Assembly (NCBI GenBank): GCA_965153355.1
Contig: OZ231126.1
Coordinates: forward strand, 47,988,001 to 48,052,000
DNA: 64,000 nt
Reading direction: 5' to 3'
DNA from: Flaccisagitta enflata
Lineage: Eukaryota > Chaetognatha > Sagittoidea > Aphragmophora
The position numbers were made by a program, and so were the translations under genes. The notes under the pieces are model-generated. The model did not search any database, was not told where the DNA came from, and was given only the letters and a program-made list of their open reading frames with translations. Positions 42,122 to 52,251 of the stretch are shown here, piece by piece (the stretch's first letter is position 1; each line of letters begins with the position of its first letter).

Positions 42122-44836
42122 ATGGCGAATATCAAACCGATCGAAGCCGCTGTATGGGACCTACGTATCATTTCGTTCGTGGGGCGAGAATTGGAGAAAA
42201 GCTTTAATTCAATGACGCTCGCCTTCGACCACGCAACCAAAACGCCGTCGGAGGAAGCGCAGATTGAATTAAACTCTAAAAGCAACTCCTTCTGTGACCT
42301 CTACGAGAAACGATTAAGCAAATACAATGCCTGCGCAATTGAGGATGAACCCAATGCCAAAGAGGTCGCCGGACAGTTGATGCAGGACATGGTTCGCTAC
42401 AAACTGACGCTCGAGGCTCACTTCAAGACGCAGTTGGCAGGGAACGTCGACGAAGTAGTTGACGACCCGGCCGAAGACGTCGGAGTGTTGGGGAGACTAT
42501 CGCTTCTGCACGAAAGCAGGACAAGCGGAAAAGGTGAAGGCGAGAAGGAAGGAAAGGAGAAACCGGAAGTGACAAAGGAAACGGCGCCTCCAAAGGAAAC
42601 ACCACCGGCGTCGATGCTAAACTCATTGAGGAAAAAAGTGTCGTTGACGATGACTGCCGGAAAGAAAGCGCTCGAGAATGTCGTCAGCAGTCAGACGCCG
42701 GAAAAACGCCAACCCCCGTCACATCCTCCCCCTCCTCCTCCTCCAGCAACACCCCCCGCGGCGGCGGCAGCGCCCACAACAGAAGATTCCACGCGGTCAC
42801 GACCACTTCCACCCAGTTTTCAGTGGTTTGAAGACAAACGGCGGAAAGCGGAAGAGGCCAAAGAGAAAGACAAGGGGGCTGAAAAGCCTCAAAGCGTGAC
42901 CACCTCCGCAGCTCCTCGTGCTGATCCTGAACGTAAAGACGATCCGGAAAAAGCCAAGTCGACAGCATCATCGACAAAGTCATCAAAGAAGGGATCTCAG
43001 AGGAGTAAAATGTCGACGGTGATGTCACAACAGGTGGAAAAAGAGAGACAGAGAAAAAGGGAAGCAGAAGAGGAACGAATTAAGTCCAGCGACGCACAGG
43101 CAGATGCGGATATTGCTTACCATCAAAGCATAATCCAAGATCTGCAAAGGCAAAAAGATCTCGACAAAACCCTCCACAAAAAAGAATTGGAAAATATAGA
43201 CAAAAATGCGGCGGATTTGCAGGCATTAATAACAGCCGCCGAAGACGACCAATCGACGGCAAGCGGCGCCGCCGACGATGGAGAGAAGTCGAGAAATGCC
43301 GGCGCCGGACTGGAAATGACCGCCGCAGGTGCAGCATTTGGTGGCGAAACTCCGGACGCATTGACGAGCGCTTGGGTAAACGGCGTGATGTCGAGGCCGA
43401 CGTCGAGGGCCAAAAAAGAAGTGAGAACAAAAACGCCGTCAATCCCGGAGAGATCGCTACAGGATCCCCAGCGGAAGTCAAAAAAGAAGCTGAACATCGA
43501 AGACCCAAAAAAGGAAAACACGGCAAAAAAGGAGGACAAAAAACCACCGACAATGCCATTCCGCAAATTGGGTGATGTGAAGCCGAAAAAAGAGAGAACA
43601 GGAGAAACAGAAAAAACAAAGGGGAAAATCAAGACGAAAGACAAGAAGCCGGGGGTAAAGGTGGATGCATCCGCACCCGCGCATCCGCAAAGATCAAGAA
43701 GCCCCAGTCACTCGTCAATTGTGTCGAGATCGTCATCAACCCCCTCCAAGGCGCCGTCAATAGCTTCCAGCAGCACGAGCAGCTGCGCTTCAAGTGCTTC
43801 AAACACGTTAATGACGAGCATCTTGAGGCTACAGCGGCAACAGTTGGAAGCAGCTCTGAAGCAAACAGCCATCCAACAGCTGAAGGAAGCTAGACCCGCC
43901 AAAAAATTCTCCGGAAGCACTACTAAAAGAATGGACTTTGAAAAGCACATGAAAATCTTCAACGAGGCGATGGAGATCCCGGGCGTGTCCAAAAGACAGA
44001 TGCTGAATGAGATGCAGCATTGGTTTGAAGGATCCGCCTTCAAACTAATCGAGGCGGAAACGCTGAGGAAGTCGGAATCGGCCGTCGACGAGGCGATAAC
44101 AAAGCTGACGAAGAAGTTCGGGATGCGCCAAGAAACCGCGTTGGAGATGCTTGACGAGGTGCTGCAGGGAAAAGCAGTCGACGAGAAAGATCACAACGGG
44201 ATGCTCGATTTTTACGCACGATTGGTGAGCGTCCATTCATTCGCAGTCAAGACCAAAAAAGCGGACGACTTTGAGAACAAGTTGGTGGTCAAGACGATCG
44301 TCGAGAAGAAGCTTCCCTTCCTAAAAGATAAGTGGGCAAAGAAAGTTGTGAGGTATAGAAAGAAAAATGATTCAGATTTGAGATTTGCTGATTTTCTTGA
44401 ATTCATTGATGAAGAGCAAACCATTTCTGAAATGTTATCAGGATACCATCGCAACAACAATCAAAACAAACCTGCTGCATCAGCCAAAATTTCCGCGACG
44501 ACCGCCAACGCCGCCGCAAAGAAGGATACGATGCCGACGCCGGTCCCAAAAACGGCGCCGGGCCTCTGTCCCCGCTGCGACGGAAAACACGGTCTAGCGA
44601 ATTGCCCCACTTACGGCGAGATGAACGCGTCGGACCGCCGGAAGTTCAATAGAAACTTAGGCATTTGCTTCAGATGTCTCGAAGGAGGCCATCTTGCCAA
44701 GGCGTGTCCGTCGACGATCACTTGCGACAAATGCAACGGCTTCCACCACCCTCTGGCGCATCCGGAACCCAACCCGGCGGGAAAACAACCTGATGACAAC
44801 AAGAACGCCGGCGAGAAGGGATCCGAATCTGCGTGA
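42122..44836 (+). CDS. BEL family-1 gag (intact, 904 residues)
   Basis: Structural protein of the retrotransposon, expected to form the cytoplasmic virus-like particle. The start at 42122 (ATGGCGAATATC) follows the 95 nt leader, and no earlier in-frame ATG is compelling. Residues 1-130 are helical. 150-560 are low-complexity Lys/Glu/Pro/Ser/Thr with several coiled coils (VEKERQRKREAEEERIK near 300). About 590-790 is a DUF1759-type capsid-like region (RPAKKFSGSTTKRMDFEKHM, then EMQHWFEGSAFKLI). Residues 815-885 hold three Cys/His knuckles: CPRCDGKHGLANC, ICFRCLEGGHLAKAC and CDKCNGFHHPLAH. It ends at TGA followed by C, with pol open in the same frame beyond it. This gag is long for the superfamily because of the middle segment. 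Confidence 0.9.
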   Translation: MANIKPIEAAVWDLRIISFVGRELEKSFNSMTLAFDHATKTPSEEAQIELNSKSNSFCDLYEKRLSKYNACAIEDEPNAKEVAGQLMQDMVRYKLTLEAHFKTQLAGNVDEVVDDPAEDVGVLGRLSLLHESRTSGKGEGEKEGKEKPEVTKETAPPKETPPASMLNSLRKKVSLTMTAGKKALENVVSSQTPEKRQPPSHPPPPPPPATPPAAAAAPTTEDSTRSRPLPPSFQWFEDKRRKAEEAKEKDKGAEKPQSVTTSAAPRADPERKDDPEKAKSTASSTKSSKKGSQRSKMSTVMSQQVEKERQRKREAEEERIKSSDAQADADIAYHQSIIQDLQRQKDLDKTLHKKELENIDKNAADLQALITAAEDDQSTASGAADDGEKSRNAGAGLEMTAAGAAFGGETPDALTSAWVNGVMSRPTSRAKKEVRTKTPSIPERSLQDPQRKSKKKLNIEDPKKENTAKKEDKKPPTMPFRKLGDVKPKKERTGETEKTKGKIKTKDKKPGVKVDASAPAHPQRSRSPSHSSIVSRSSSTPSKAPSIASSSTSSCASSASNTLMTSILRLQRQQLEAALKQTAIQQLKEARPAKKFSGSTTKRMDFEKHMKIFNEAMEIPGVSKRQMLNEMQHWFEGSAFKLIEAETLRKSESAVDEAITKLTKKFGMRQETALEMLDEVLQGKAVDEKDHNGMLDFYARLVSVHSFAVKTKKADDFENKLVVKTIVEKKLPFLKDKWAKKVVRYRKKNDSDLRFADFLEFIDEEQTISEMLSGYHRNNNQNKPAASAKISATTANAAAKKDTMPTPVPKTAPGLCPRCDGKHGLANCPTYGEMNASDRRKFNRNLGICFRCLEGGHLAKACPSTITCDKCNGFHHPLAHPEPNPAGKQPDDNKNAGEKGSESA

Positions 44837-47036
44837 CATGAGGCGCCTTCGACCAACTCCGTCTTCAAAGTCGGCGGCGACGACGGAGCGTGGAGGTTGA
44901 TACTGCCGCTGTACATAACAAACGGTGAAAGAAAAATAAAGACTTTTGCGTTGATGGATGGCGGCGCCAACCGACACGTTGTGTCAAAGGACTTGTGTAA
45001 AAAGCTAAAACTAAGTGGGAGGAAAACAGCGATGACGATAACCACCCTTGAGAAAATGGTGGAAGGGGAGAGGGAAGTGGCAGATGTGGTGGTTGAAGGC
45101 ACCAACGGCTACAGCATCACTCTCAACAACGCCATTTTTGGGGAGATTGTCGCATCAAAGGACAACAGACCGCCACGCGCTGAGGATGTCACTGGGATGG
45201 AACATCTCGCCGACCTGGAATTCCCTTCGTTTCCAGATGGCGACGACGGTTGCTCCATCGGCGTGATAATTGGCGCGGAACATGCCCGAATTTGGATCGG
45301 CGGAGAAACCCACAAAGGCGCCGAGGGCTTACCCATGGGAATTTCCACGCCGCTTGGCGCCGGTCTGATCGGCCCCAGAAACAATACTGACTCGCGATAT
45401 TTTGTTTGCAATTTTGCTTCCTTTCACAGCATTGATTCAGATCTGGTTAAAACCATAAAAAGAATAGATGCCGGTGAATTTGAAAAAGTGGACGAAAATA
45501 AGCGAGAAATGTCGCTCAGCGACAAATTTGCAATCCGCCAAATGAAGGAAGGCATCAGGTGGGATCCCATAACGGAACACTACCGTACTCCAGTCCTTCA
45601 TAAAGGCGGAAGGCAAGCAACAGCTGATGCACTAAACAATTTGGATTCCCCAACGATGGCCCTGGACCGCTTATTTTGCCTGAAAAAACAATTAATGCGG
45701 GACCCAGAAAGACGCCGAATAACATTCGAGACTATGGCAAAATTCTGGGAAAAAGGGCGCGTGAGGAAAATAGATCCAAATGAGCACGCCAACATGCCGC
45801 CAGATCAGCCTAGATGGACAATACCAATCCATGTGGCTGATAAACCTGGCAAACCAGGTCAAGTACGTATCTGCCACGATTGTAAGGCAGCAGTGGGAGG
45901 ATCAAGCCTTAACAACCAGCTCCTGGACGGGCCACAACTTGCCAACGACATCAGAGGTGTGTTGATGCGCTTCCGGTGTGAAGGCCCCGTCGCTGTGGGC
46001 GCGGACATTAAGGATTACTTCCACGTGATTTATGTCACCGAAGAGGACGCAGGTGTCTTCCGTTATTACTGGTTTCGCGACGAGAAAATGGAAGAAATTG
46101 AATTGAATGAGTTCCTTGGCCACATCTTCGGTGCAAAATCATCAAATTGTGTGGCAATTTTCACACTGCAACACCACGTGGAACAGCATTTGGCTGAATA
46201 TGGTCCCCTCGTGGTTCAAGCAGTGATGAGAAACATGTATATTGATGATTTGATAAAATCACTGCGCAACACCAAAGTGGCGTGGGCATCACGGCTGCCC
46301 TCGAGGACGCCGGAATGAATCTGTGCAAATGGAGATCAAGCCACCCGGAAGTCCTTGAAGGCGATACAACGGATCCGGCGCCGGCGGCGCCAGTAGATGT
46401 ATCCGGCGCCACCGAAGACACGACGAAATTGTTAGGCCTTAGATACTCTTTTTCTGCCGATGCCTTTTCCTTTTTGCCAGATAAAGCGAAAGCTGAAATG
46501 AATGTGCAAACCAAAAGACAAATGCTCAAACTGATCGCGTCAATATTTGACCCGTTGGGTTTTTTGGAACCATTTGTCATTTGGGCAAGGCTGATCTTGC
46601 AAAAAGTGTTACGCGTTGTCGAGAATTGGGATAGCAAAGACATTCCAAATGAGTCCCTCGCCGAATTTGTGGAATGGCAGATGAGCCTCAAATCCTTAGA
46701 GTCATTCCGCATATCGAGATGGACGGCGACGCTGGAGACGCAGGACGGCAGAAAAGTTCTCCACGGCTATTCGGACGCGAGTGGATGGGCGTATGGAGCC
46801 ATGTACTACGTCCGCTACGAAGGTCCAAATGGTGAGATTCACGTGTCCATCGTCTGCTCCAAATCCCACGTTGTCCCGCTAAAGGATGTGGTGGCTGGCC
46901 ACATGGAATCAACGCCGCGCTTGGAGCTTCAAGCAGCCCGTCTCGCGGCCAGAATGCGCGCCACCATAATTGAAGAAACAGGGAGTTATGATGGTTATGT
47001 AAACTGGACCGATTCAGAGTGTGTGATTAAGCAGCT
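44837..47036 (+). pseudogene. BEL family-1 pol, protease-RT-partial RNase H
   Basis: In frame with gag after TGA (44834-44836). The retropepsin (DUF1758-like) active-site Asp is in FALMDGGANRHVVSKDL. RT has ICHDCKAAVGGSSLNNQLL, GADIKDYFHVIYV (catalytic Asp) and MYIDDLIKSL (YIDD near 46238). A 13 bp deletion at about 46280, seen by comparison with copy 1 (GTGGC|GTGGGC), shifts the frame. The shifted frame (46282 on) continues with LLGLRYSFSADAF, FDPLGFLEPFVIWARL, YSDASGWAYGA (RNase H Asp), TPRLELQAARLA (Glu) and NWTDSECVIKQL (Asp). The element is cut there by the junction at 47036. Apart from the 13 bp deletion and the 3' loss, the coding sequence is intact. Confidence 0.9.
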
Positions 47037-50000
47037 GTTTTTGAATGGCTGGTATGTCTGTCTGGTCTGTAATTAAATTAATAGCTACCTCTGATCCTGT
47101 CGCAAATGTGCTCATCATTGGAAGCCATGAGCGACTTGGGTCGACGTCATCTTGTCCATACTGCGCCAGTGCTTCTGACGCCGATAAATCCGGATGTGCT
47201 GCTGCTGCTGCTGCTGGTGATGGTAGTGCCGCTGCTGCGGCTGATGTCGATGCAGCAGAGTGATTTCCTCCAATCCACGGAGCAACGACTGCAGTCGCCG
47301 TTGGTGCCATCAAGGTGGCGTTTTTCATGGTCTTCAACTTTGGAGCCCTTTTTGTCCACGTGGTCTTTTTCGCCCGCCACCACTCTTTTCTTTTTTCGTT
47401 CGCGGTCATTTTGCCTGAAATTGAAAGAATGGTGGACAAGTCAGTATTTTCCCCCTTTTTAAGAGTAGGTTCTTCCGAAACTACATTGCACAGCGGGGAG
47501 ATTTTTTCTGCTTCTGTAGGCAAAATGCGTTTTCTAATATTTTCCCATGTTTCAGCTGAATGGCGTGATAAACTGTCAACTGGTTTCATATAATTAGAGC
47601 TACCTTTTTTATATATCACAGTAGTATTTTCTTTGTCTAAGACTGAATCTAAAAACTCAATGAGCCTATGCTGCCTTAGATATTTGCCACTAAAACCTAA
47701 TTTTAAAGACGTTAATGCCTGGCAATCAATTCTAATTATTACCTTTGTAAACCTAAGATAGTAATAAAATTTGCGAATTGCATAGTACAAACCTAATAAC
47801 TCCCTCTCTGAGCTTCCTGCCTTCCGTTCTGTTTCATTGAAAGCTCTACTTCCAAATGCAATTGGTACCTCTAGCCTTTTTATCTTTTTACTAGGAAATT
47901 CTATATCTTTTATTTGTGATAGGGAGTAGCCTACGCCCTCACCAGAAGAATCACAGGTCACTATCATTTCAGTATCATAAGTTGGGTGAGCTAATTGGGT
48001 AGCATTAACTATTTGACCTCTGACCTTATCAAAGGCCTTTGTATGTTCTTCTGTCCAGTAACTTTCAATTCTTTCGGGAAATTCTTTTTTAAGTAGATTA
48101 TACAAGCATTTTACTGTTAAGCCGTATCCTTCACAAAAATTTCTATAGTAATTAGTAAACCCCAAAAATCTCATTATTTCCTTTTTTGTTTTAAGTGGCC
48201 TGTGCCAATTTTCTAGTACAGCAGTTTTAGATTTTTCTATGCTTATAAAGCTCTTGTCGGTATATAAGCCTAAAACCATAGTTCCATGTGTAAAAAGTTC
48301 TAGTTTATCTAAACGTATTTTAACATTGTATTTAACTAGTTTTGAAAAAACTACCTTAAGTACTTTCCAATGAAAATCTGACCCGCCTTCAAAAGTGAAA
48401 ACGAACCAGTCGTCTACATACACGGCGACAAATTCTCTCACCTTTTTGCCATCAATGACCTCATCAATGCTTTCTACAATTTTGTTCATGCAGACCTGAA
48501 AGCTATTTGCACTACAGTACAAACCTTGCACAGTTCTCACATAAGCTAGATTACCTACATCGTTTGCCGTCGTGGTATGTAGGTACTTAATGCAATCACG
48601 ATTGACTGCTACTGAGAAAAAACCTTGATTTATATCAAATTTTGATAGGAACTCAAATCCTTGCATTTTATTTCTTAGTGTTTCTATAAATGGTAAGTTA
48701 GAAGACTGTGGTTTGCATATGGAATTAATCAATCTTGCGTCAGAAACAAGACGATATCCTTTTAAAGAAGAATAATCATTTTTACCTGGTTTCTTGACTA
48801 AAAAATTGCACATTCTGAATGCGCTTGCTTCCTCAGCCTTAATAAAAACTCCTGCACGGAGCAAATGCTCCTCCATTCTAGCTAATAGTTTTTGTTCCGG
48901 TAGGCTTTTCTTATAATTATTCTGGTAGGCACGCTTATTTTCATGAACCTCGAATTTTGTATTATGGAATTCGTACGGCACGCTGCCGATATCGTAGTTA
49001 TGACGCGAAAAGCATGGCCTATATTCTTGAATCTCTTTTCTAACTCTACTTTGTAAGTTTTTGTCACACATATTTAAATTTAGATCCTTTGAGTCGAGAT
49101 TGAAAAATTCATAGTCATGGAACTCGTCTATAGGTCTTTCTACTTCATCTAAAATCCTATAAATTGTTTCTGCTTCATCATCTGAGGGTCTTTCCCACAA
49201 AAATTCAAATTTAGGTTCCATGCATACGTCCTCATTATTAATGAATAACTCGGCTAAATTGAACAGTTTCTCACCTTTTCCGCGCTGTTGGGAGCCGCCT
49301 TTGAAACGCTGATTGGTCGCTGAACTTGCTTGCGTGATTGGCATCACCGCCATCGGCGATGCAGACATCGTCGTCGCGTTATTCGTCATCGGCATCGTCG
49401 TCGTCGGCATCCTCGTCATCGTTGTCCCCGCTGCGATTGGCCTCGTCGACATTGTTGATGTTATTGCCGGCGCTACCGGCGCTACCGGCGCTACCGGCGC
49501 TACCGGCGTCATCGGCGCCACCACTGTTGTCGGCGGCGTCGCCGTTACTGTCGTTGACTTCGCTGTTGTTGCCGCTGTTTCTGCTTCTGTTTCTAATGTG
49601 TCGAGAAAGTCTTCTATTTCGCGGAAGAGAGTGCTGTCCGGCGTTGCGATTGGCGAACCCAAAAGCCTTTCTTCATCCTGTATTAGGGGTTTTGGGGGAA
49701 ATGATTCTTTAATCAATTTGATATGGTCAGAAGAAGGAGATTTGTTTACAAATTTTGTATATTTTATTTCACTTTTCCCTGATGGAGCATAAATGGTTAA
49801 TGTTTTTGACTCCATGTCGATTTTTGTTTTTAGTTTTTCCATGAGACTCAAACCTATAATAGGATAGTCCCAAGCTAGATCTGCATTTACAACGAAAAAG
49901 TCAGTTTTTAGATCTATGTCTCCTATTCTAAGTCCAAACAAACCTATTCCTGCCCCTGGGATGCTATTTCCAGTTGCACCAACTAAATTTATCTCATTAT

Positions 50001-50226
50001 TTAACGGTTTCAAATCAATTGCAAAATGTTTCTCTTTTTCAGAAATAAGTGACCAATTTGAGCCAGTATCTGCTAAAGCAGTTATTATTTTATCCTTAAA
50101 TCCTGTCTTTCTAAGGGTGATCTTTATAAAGATCCCCTTTTTACCCAATTTATTAATATTATCTTGATTATTTCTGTCTTTTACTTCTGCCCAGAGTCTT
50201 TGAAGTTCTGGCCTCGATAGTTTAAA
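47014..50226 (-). CDS. Ty3-like pol: protease-RT-RNase H, no integrase
   Basis: Expressed by -1 frameshift from gag; residue numbers here count from the in-frame Met at 50238. Retropepsin has ALADTGSNWSL (Asp57) and IIGLSLMEKL. Residues 217-320 are a Thr/Pro/Ala/Met linker with tandem VAP units. RT (about 430-700) includes YRLVSDARLIN, FDINQGFFSVAV and VYVDDWFVF (YVDD 607-610), then LGFTNYYRNFCEGYG. RNase H (757-892) has TCDSSGEG (Asp763), ERELLGL (Glu), IRIDCQALTSL (Asp838) and KPVDSLSRH (Asp888). The C-terminus (about 930-1070) is Ala-rich and ends inside antisense BEL sequence at 47036. No integrase motif is present, so the gene is either truncated or integrase-less. The frame is otherwise clean. 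Confidence 0.88.
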   Translation of the reverse strand, partial: FKLSRPELQRLWAEVKDRNNQDNINKLGKKGIFIKITLRKTGFKDKIITALADTGSNWSLISEKEKHFAIDLKPLNNEINLVGATGNSIPGAGIGLFGLRIGDIDLKTDFFVVNADLAWDYPIIGLSLMEKLKTKIDMESKTLTIYAPSGKSEIKYTKFVNKSPSSDHIKLIKESFPPKPLIQDEERLLGSPIATPDSTLFREIEDFLDTLETEAETAATTAKSTTVTATPPTTVVAPMTPVAPVAPVAPVAPAITSTMSTRPIAAGTTMTRMPTTTMPMTNNATTMSASPMAVMPITQASSATNQRFKGGSQQRGKGEKLFNLAELFINNEDVCMEPKFEFLWERPSDDEAETIYRILDEVERPIDEFHDYEFFNLDSKDLNLNMCDKNLQSRVRKEIQEYRPCFSRHNYDIGSVPYEFHNTKFEVHENKRAYQNNYKKSLPEQKLLARMEEHLLRAGVFIKAEEASAFRMCNFLVKKPGKNDYSSLKGYRLVSDARLINSICKPQSSNLPFIETLRNKMQGFEFLSKFDINQGFFSVAVNRDCIKYLHTTTANDVGNLAYVRTVQGLYCSANSFQVCMNKIVESIDEVIDGKKVREFVAVYVDDWFVFTFEGGSDFHWKVLKVVFSKLVKYNVKIRLDKLELFTHGTMVLGLYTDKSFISIEKSKTAVLENWHRPLKTKKEIMRFLGFTNYYRNFCEGYGLTVKCLYNLLKKEFPERIESYWTEEHTKAFDKVRGQIVNATQLAHPTYDTEMIVTCDSSGEGVGYSLSQIKDIEFPSKKIKRLEVPIAFGSRAFNETERKAGSSERELLGLYYAIRKFYYYLRFTKVIIRIDCQALTSLKLGFSGKYLRQHRLIEFLDSVLDKENTTVIYKKGSSNYMKPVDSLSRHSAETWENIRKRILPTEAEKISPLCNVVSEEPTLKKGENTDLSTILSISGKMTANEKRKEWWRAKKTTWTKRAPKLKTMKNATLMAPTATAVVAPWIGGNHSAASTSAAAAALPSPAAAAAAHPDLSASEALAQYGQDDVDPSRSWLPMMSTFATGSEVAINLITDQTDIPAIQKQLLNHTL

Positions 50227-52187
50227 GAATTTGGGCATCTAGCCTTGATATGACCTAATTTACCACACCGGTAACATTTAGTGTTTGATAAGTCCACAGC
50301 TGAAACCTTTTCTTGGGTTTTCTCTTGTTTTTGTAATTCTCTGTCCTGAGTACCAGCATTATTTCTCCTTTCTTGCCTATCTGGATTGTACATTCTAACT
50401 ACTGGCAACTTTCCTTTGTAAGGAGTCAAACGTTGTTCTCTTTTTGAAACATTATGTGGTTGTTGGTTTCTAATGTTATTCATAGTAATATCATTTCTAG
50501 GTTGAGCTTCTAAGATTAGCGAGTTGGACATCGCTTCCTCCATATTTTTTGGCATGGAAAGCCTTAAATTAGCTTTTAAAGGATGTGCTAGTCCATCTAA
50601 AAACCTAAACAGGACTAGGTTATCAATTGTATTTGGTGGTAGGCCTACAAAGCACTGAGTACTTAGTCTTTTTAACTCTAGACCATATTCAAAAGCCTTT
50701 TCTCCACTTCGTTGCCTTCTTGCATTGAACAATTGTAAGGCTGTGGTCTGATTGGTTGAACTTACTGCTTTAATGAACAAATCAATAATCTGATTTAGGG
50801 TTAGATTTGTATTTTTTGTTTCATCTTCTGTCATAATTGAATCCAAAGTACTATAGTAAGGCTCAATTACACTTGTACTAAGTCTGGCTAGTCCCTTTGC
50901 CTTTTTGACTTCTCCTGCGCTAAAAGCGCGTTTTACTATTTTGCCCCATGTCTCCACTGGGAGAGACGCTGAACCAGTATACTTAGGAATCTGAATAGCA
51001 CTGGGTGACTCTACTTTTACGGACACTTCGTCTCCTTCTACTTCTATTTCTTGAGCTTGAGCTGCTTGTTTTGCGTTATTTCCACTATTGTTGCTACTAC
51101 TATTGCCACTACTGCTGCTACTATTGCCACTATTGTTGCTACTATTAGCAGCAGGGCTTTCTACAGTAACTGACCTTCTGCTTCTAGATTTAGGAATTTT
51201 ACTCATCAGATCCTGATTTTCTAACTTTAACCTCGCTATTTCAGCTTTCATTTTTTCTATCTCACTACCGCTATTGTTATTAGTCGCTACTCTCACCTCT
51301 TCAGTCATGCTGTTGCTTGATGGACTACTTGACGGATTGCTCGATGTTTCTTCCACGGCCAAGATTTTGTCATCTGAGAATAGAACAGTTGGTTCAAAGT
51401 TTATTTCCTCTTTAATGGGGAATATTTTTTCTTCATATCTTTTATTTTTGTTTCCCACATTCACAACCAAATCGAAGTGATCTTCTTTCATTTCTTCAAG
51501 TTTTAAGAATGTGATTAACCTATTTATATTGTACATCTCATCGTGACTTATGTCCAAATAGGAAGCTCCACTCAATATCTCAGAGAATTCACTAGCACCA
51601 AGATCTCTGAAGATTATTTTTTCTTCATGGATTCCCTTTTGCAGGTCTAAATAGCCTGGGAAACCGTCATTTGGTGATTTATACCCTTTTCTGTAGGCCT
51701 CAATTGTGTTCATGATTGGTTTGTCTTGTTTTTGAAAGATATTATCTAAGTCGGTTACCTTGGTCATTTTTTCGTTAAAATCTAATCTAATTATTTGCAT
51801 ATTATGGTCATCATTGCATTTTCGATGACAACAGCTAACCATTTTGTTTTTTATGATAAAACGTATGTCATCTTCTCCACACACTTTAAAATTGAAAGCT
51901 GTGACATGTTCTCCTTCGTTACATTTATCGAAACAGTAGCAAGTTTTCACAGTTTTGATATTGTTTTTTATTTTATATAAAAGAATGCCATCTCCTGGTC
52001 TTATGTATTTTCTTATTTCTTTGATCACTCCGTTTTTGTCAAATGTTAGTCCTAGTTTTATGTCATAATGAGAGTTAGAAAATGACAGATACTCATTTTG
52101 GTGTGTGTCGGCAATTTCTGCCATTTCCTTAAAACCCAGGGTAAACACATCACCATCTCCAGTAAAACTCGTCACACTTCTTTTCAT
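50181..52187 (-). CDS. Gag of the Ty3-like element (668 residues from Met at 52187)
   Basis: The open frame extends to 52460 but its first 91 codons read through repeat R, so 52187 (MKRSVTSFTGDGD) is preferred. The N-terminal 250 residues are unusual for Ty3 gag, with Cys clusters CYCFDKC and CCHRKC (about 100-145). Residues 305-330 form a coiled coil (EIEKMKAEIARLKLENQDL) and 345-370 are a Ser/Asn-rich linker. 400-600 resembles a retrotransposon capsid (TTALQLFNARRQRSGEKAFEYGLELKRL split over that region). One zinc knuckle CYRCGKLGHIKARC lies near 637-650. The stop at 50181 lies 13 codons after the slippery heptamer. Confidence 0.82.
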   Translation of the reverse strand: MKRSVTSFTGDGDVFTLGFKEMAEIADTHQNEYLSFSNSHYDIKLGLTFDKNGVIKEIRKYIRPGDGILLYKIKNNIKTVKTCYCFDKCNEGEHVTAFNFKVCGEDDIRFIIKNKMVSCCHRKCNDDHNMQIIRLDFNEKMTKVTDLDNIFQKQDKPIMNTIEAYRKGYKSPNDGFPGYLDLQKGIHEEKIIFRDLGASEFSEILSGASYLDISHDEMYNINRLITFLKLEEMKEDHFDLVVNVGNKNKRYEEKIFPIKEEINFEPTVLFSDDKILAVEETSSNPSSSPSSNSMTEEVRVATNNNSGSEIEKMKAEIARLKLENQDLMSKIPKSRSRRSVTVESPAANSSNNSGNSSSSSGNSSSNNSGNNAKQAAQAQEIEVEGDEVSVKVESPSAIQIPKYTGSASLPVETWGKIVKRAFSAGEVKKAKGLARLSTSVIEPYYSTLDSIMTEDETKNTNLTLNQIIDLFIKAVSSTNQTTALQLFNARRQRSGEKAFEYGLELKRLSTQCFVGLPPNTIDNLVLFRFLDGLAHPLKANLRLSMPKNMEEAMSNSLILEAQPRNDITMNNIRNQQPHNVSKREQRLTPYKGKLPVVRMYNPDRQERRNNAGTQDRELQKQEKTQEKVSAVDLSNTKCYRCGKLGHIKARCPNSLNYRGQNFKDSGQK
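50220..50226 (-). promoter_or_regulatory. Canonical -1 ribosomal frameshift site T TTA AAC
   Basis: On the minus strand, gag codons TCT TTA AAC contain the heptamer T TTA AAC in the X XXY YYZ phase. Slipping back one base gives the pol frame directly (KFFKLSRPEL). Gag terminates 13 codons later, and pol is open well upstream and downstream. Phase and position fit programmed gag-pol frameshifting. I did not establish a downstream pseudoknot by hand. Confidence 0.85.
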
Positions 52188-52251
52188 CTTACTAAAAGGG
52201 TGTTTTTTAGAAACTAAAGGAAAATTCTTCAGCTCTAATATATGTCCTTTT

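Larger units (their letters stand above)
40585..47036 (+). mobile_element. BEL/Pao family 1, copy 2 (3' truncated)
   Basis: Contains the 5' LTR (split by a MITE), a full gag, protease, RT and the start of RNase H. It then stops in mid-codon context at 47036, where unrelated AT-richer sequence on the other strand begins. Copy 1 reads on from the same place (IKQL then NDTETRFKVYF), so the junction is a real break. No 3' half appears later in the window. Confidence 0.9.

Noticed and set aside
49313-49792. Plus-strand 159-residue ORF with VTGATGATG repeats
   Set aside because: Antisense of the pol linker repeats; pol itself is supported by protease, RT and RNase H motifs on the minus strand.
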